In this document: in pieces, positions 62,215-64,000 of the stretch
How the letters are laid out: the number at the start of each line of letters is the position of its first letter
How positions within the stretch are numbered: position 1 is the first letter of the stretch
Origin: Nemopilema nomurai
Lineage: Eukaryota > Cnidaria > Scyphozoa > Rhizostomeae > Rhizostomatidae
Length of the DNA: 64,000 bases
NCBI GenBank assembly: GCA_003864495.1
Contig: PEDN01001354.1
Coordinates: 682,001 to 746,000, forward strand
Direction: 5' to 3'
Notes under the pieces: generated by a model
Database searches by the model: none
What the model was told of the DNA's origin: nothing
What the model saw: only the letters and a program-made list of their open reading frames with translations
Translations under genes and position numbers: made by a program

Positions 62215-63513
62215 ATGGTGAAGAGTAACGGAAAAATCGAAAAGAATCAGAATATTCAAGTGGCAGTGAGATGCAGGTTGGTTCATTTTTCTACCAAGCT
62301 GATGGATCGTGCTACCGCTCTGTTATTACCCTCGAGAACCTATGATCATCAAATAGTAAATGCTTGTTGCAAGCATAGATTCAATCTGAAATTATTTGCA
62401 CCACTAAACTAGCTTCCTTTGAGATTGCAACTGATCTTTGCCGTCGAATCTATGTAAAGATTAATGGCGTATCCACTTTCAAACCATACTGAAGCCTTGG
62501 TGCAACCTAGGCCCAAATTTTTATTGCACAATAAATAAACTTCTCATTTTGGCTGGTTTTGTCCTAGGCCAAGAAATCAATTGGAGGTGAAGGCTGGATC
62601 TCCATCTGTTGTCGACTGTTTTCCGGACAGAAGGGAAATTCAAGTAAAGCAGGATCTCTCCTACCTTGATAAGGGAAATAAGAAAACATTTGTCTTTGAT
62701 AAAGTTTTCGGGCCAGACTCGAAGCAGATAGATGTCTACAATCATGTTGTGAGTCCGGCAATAGAAGAAGTATTAATGGGATACAACTGCACTATCTTTG
62801 CGTAAGCGAATTTTTATTCTATGTAAAACTTCTACTAAACGTAAAAATTAAAAGTTGAAAATTTATCCTCCCTAATTTGTTTGCTAGTTCCAAAATAAAC
62901 GATAATTTGAAGGTCTATTTAGACTTAGATGGAATGATAGGCAAAGGGAATACAAATACGATTATTTGTCATCAACTTTTGATATATTTGTAAATAAAAT
63001 CTGATTAATGCTTTAGTAAGCTTGTTATACATAAGAAGCCATGAAAGTAGTTTGAACATTGGGACGCATTTGGCCATCTAACTTATGCACCAATGTCCTT
63101 CTGCAAGGTTGCACCTGGCATCAGGTTAACAGGCTGTTTGTGTTTCATAGCACTGTTAAAAAAGCTGTCACAATTTGCACAGAAGGTGCTAGCTCCAGTG
63201 CCTGTATGATAAAACATCTCTGTTTCTAGTTATGGTCAAACGGGTACTGGAAAAACCTTCACATGGAGGGTGAGAGGACTCCTGGAGACAAATACAGTTG
63301 GCAAAATGTAAGATTTATTCACCTTTGCTTAAATTTTATTGAGAGGCTTAATTGTTTGGAGGTTCAAAAATGCTATGACATTAAAATGGTTAGAGAATAA
63401 TTTTTAATAAGCAGTATACCAAATGATTACTTCTTCCACTTTCTTAGGATCCACTTGCAGGAATCATTCCCAGAGCCATGCATCACCTTTTTGAAAAGTT
63501 GCCACAACAAGAG
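62215..63513 (+). CDS. KIF11: Kinesin-5 (KIF11/Eg5), N-terminal motor exons; continues past the window
   Basis: This is a plus-end-directed homotetrameric kinesin that slides antiparallel microtubules to build the bipolar spindle. Exons are 62215-62276, 62568-62801, 63230-63307 and 63448-63513. Exon 1 reads MVKSNGKIEKNQNIQVAVRC. Exon 2 contains KTFVFDKVFGPDSKQIDVY and EEVLMGYNCTIFA. Exon 3 carries the ATP-binding P-loop GQTGTGKT. Exon 4 reads DPLAGIIPRAMHHLFEKL. This matches the Eg5 motor start, including the D-P-L-A-G-I-I-P-R segment. Oddity: after KTFT the expected MEGERTPGDKYSWQN is present only in the +1 frame; one base is missing near 63260-63264, so exon 3 (78 nt) is a base short of what the phases of exons 2 and 4 require. 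Everything else is well conserved, so a sequencing error is as likely as an inactivating mutation. Confidence 0.9.
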
Positions 63514-64000
63514 GTAAGTTGTAATCTACAATACACGCTTTTTTATAAGGAACCACTTTATAAGGAGCCTACATGTAGAAGGCTGTAATATATAAAAAAC
63601 TCATACTACTAACAACGAAATCCCTAAGGAACTTTTTGATTTGAAAATTTTTATAACTGCAAGCATCAAGAGCCAAAGAGCCTGTTCCATTCATTTGCAG
63701 CCAATACTTGGATAGATTGTTTGCTATTCGTGTGTCAAGTGCTTTATTGAGTAGTTTCAGCATATTTTATCTCGCCCCTCTCTCTATTAAGTGTTAAGGC
63801 TTATTGATGAGCAGTGAAAATTAAGGAACTTTTAAGGAACTTTTGGTACTAAATTCTGATGACTTGAGGTCTACGGATAAGGAACTTTTGGAACTAGGCC
63901 TTGTGGTAGGTTCCTTATAAAAAAGGTGTGTTTTAATATATTCAAGTTGCAATCTAAAGTAAGCATGGAAGGAGTGCCATTATATGGTGGAAATTGTCAA
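63514..64000 (+). other. KIF11 intron 4 (continues beyond the window)
   Basis: Starts with GTAAGT after codon GAG at 63511-63513; most of it is the MITE. No acceptor of the next exon is seen before the window ends. Confidence 0.7.
63533..63931. mobile_element. MITE of about 400 bp in KIF11 intron 4
   Basis: The left end ACACGCTTTTTTATAAGGAA CC is matched by the reverse complement at 63909-63931 (one mismatch, one indel). The interior contains AAGGAACTTTT repeats. No clear target duplication. Confidence 0.7.

Overview
The window looks like nuclear DNA of an intron-rich, AT-rich animal. Every recognised gene is a metazoan family: a ciliary axoneme protein, Elongin C, a microsomal cytochrome P450, a DEG/ENaC channel, a CIA30-domain protein and the mitotic kinesin Eg5. 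Introns follow GT-AG rules. The many small inverted-repeat transposons, TTAA-target transposons and P2X7-ballast-like cysteine domains fit a cnidarian (probably anthozoan) or a similar marine invertebrate best. That placement is inference; no rRNA or mitochondrial marker is present.

Layout, left to right. 389-4567 (+): the last seven coding exons of CFAP206. 5527-7484: a TTAA-flanked transposon carrying a decayed antisense P2X7-ballast-like gene. 7489-9741: a large fold-back tandem array (50-bp units, 26-bp units at the centre, then the same in inverted orientation). 9746-11322: a second TTAA transposon nested in that array, with a THAP-like fragment and another antisense ballast-like gene; decayed array follows to about 11.6 kb. 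15113-15489: a compact MITE abutting a truncated copy of the first transposon. 16457-18250 (+): complete Elongin C. 19351-24031 (-): complete six-exon cytochrome P450 (508 aa) with hairpin repeats in its introns. 28535-31905 (-): DEG/ENaC channel, complete from TM1 through TM2. About 33.6-34.1 kb (-): tail of a Ty3/gypsy pol. 34-54 kb: gene-poor, with minisatellites, a Mutator-like MITE with a perfect 9-bp target duplication, and one tentative two-exon small gene. 54298-55498 (-): a CIA30-domain protein encoded in one large exon. 61079-61275 (+): a broken BTB/POZ fragment. 62215 to the window end (+): the first four coding exons of KIF11/Eg5, with an apparent one-base deletion just after the P-loop.

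The genes do not form an operon or obvious pathway; they are independent housekeeping, ciliary, xenobiotic and channel genes separated by transposon-rich spacers. The most unusual region is 5.5-11.6 kb. There two different TTAA transposons of similar architecture sit at TTAA sites at or inside a TTAA-rich palindromic satellite, and each carries an antisense cysteine-rich ballast-like gene.

Exon limits were set by reading splice sites and checking codon phase by hand. No database search was possible.
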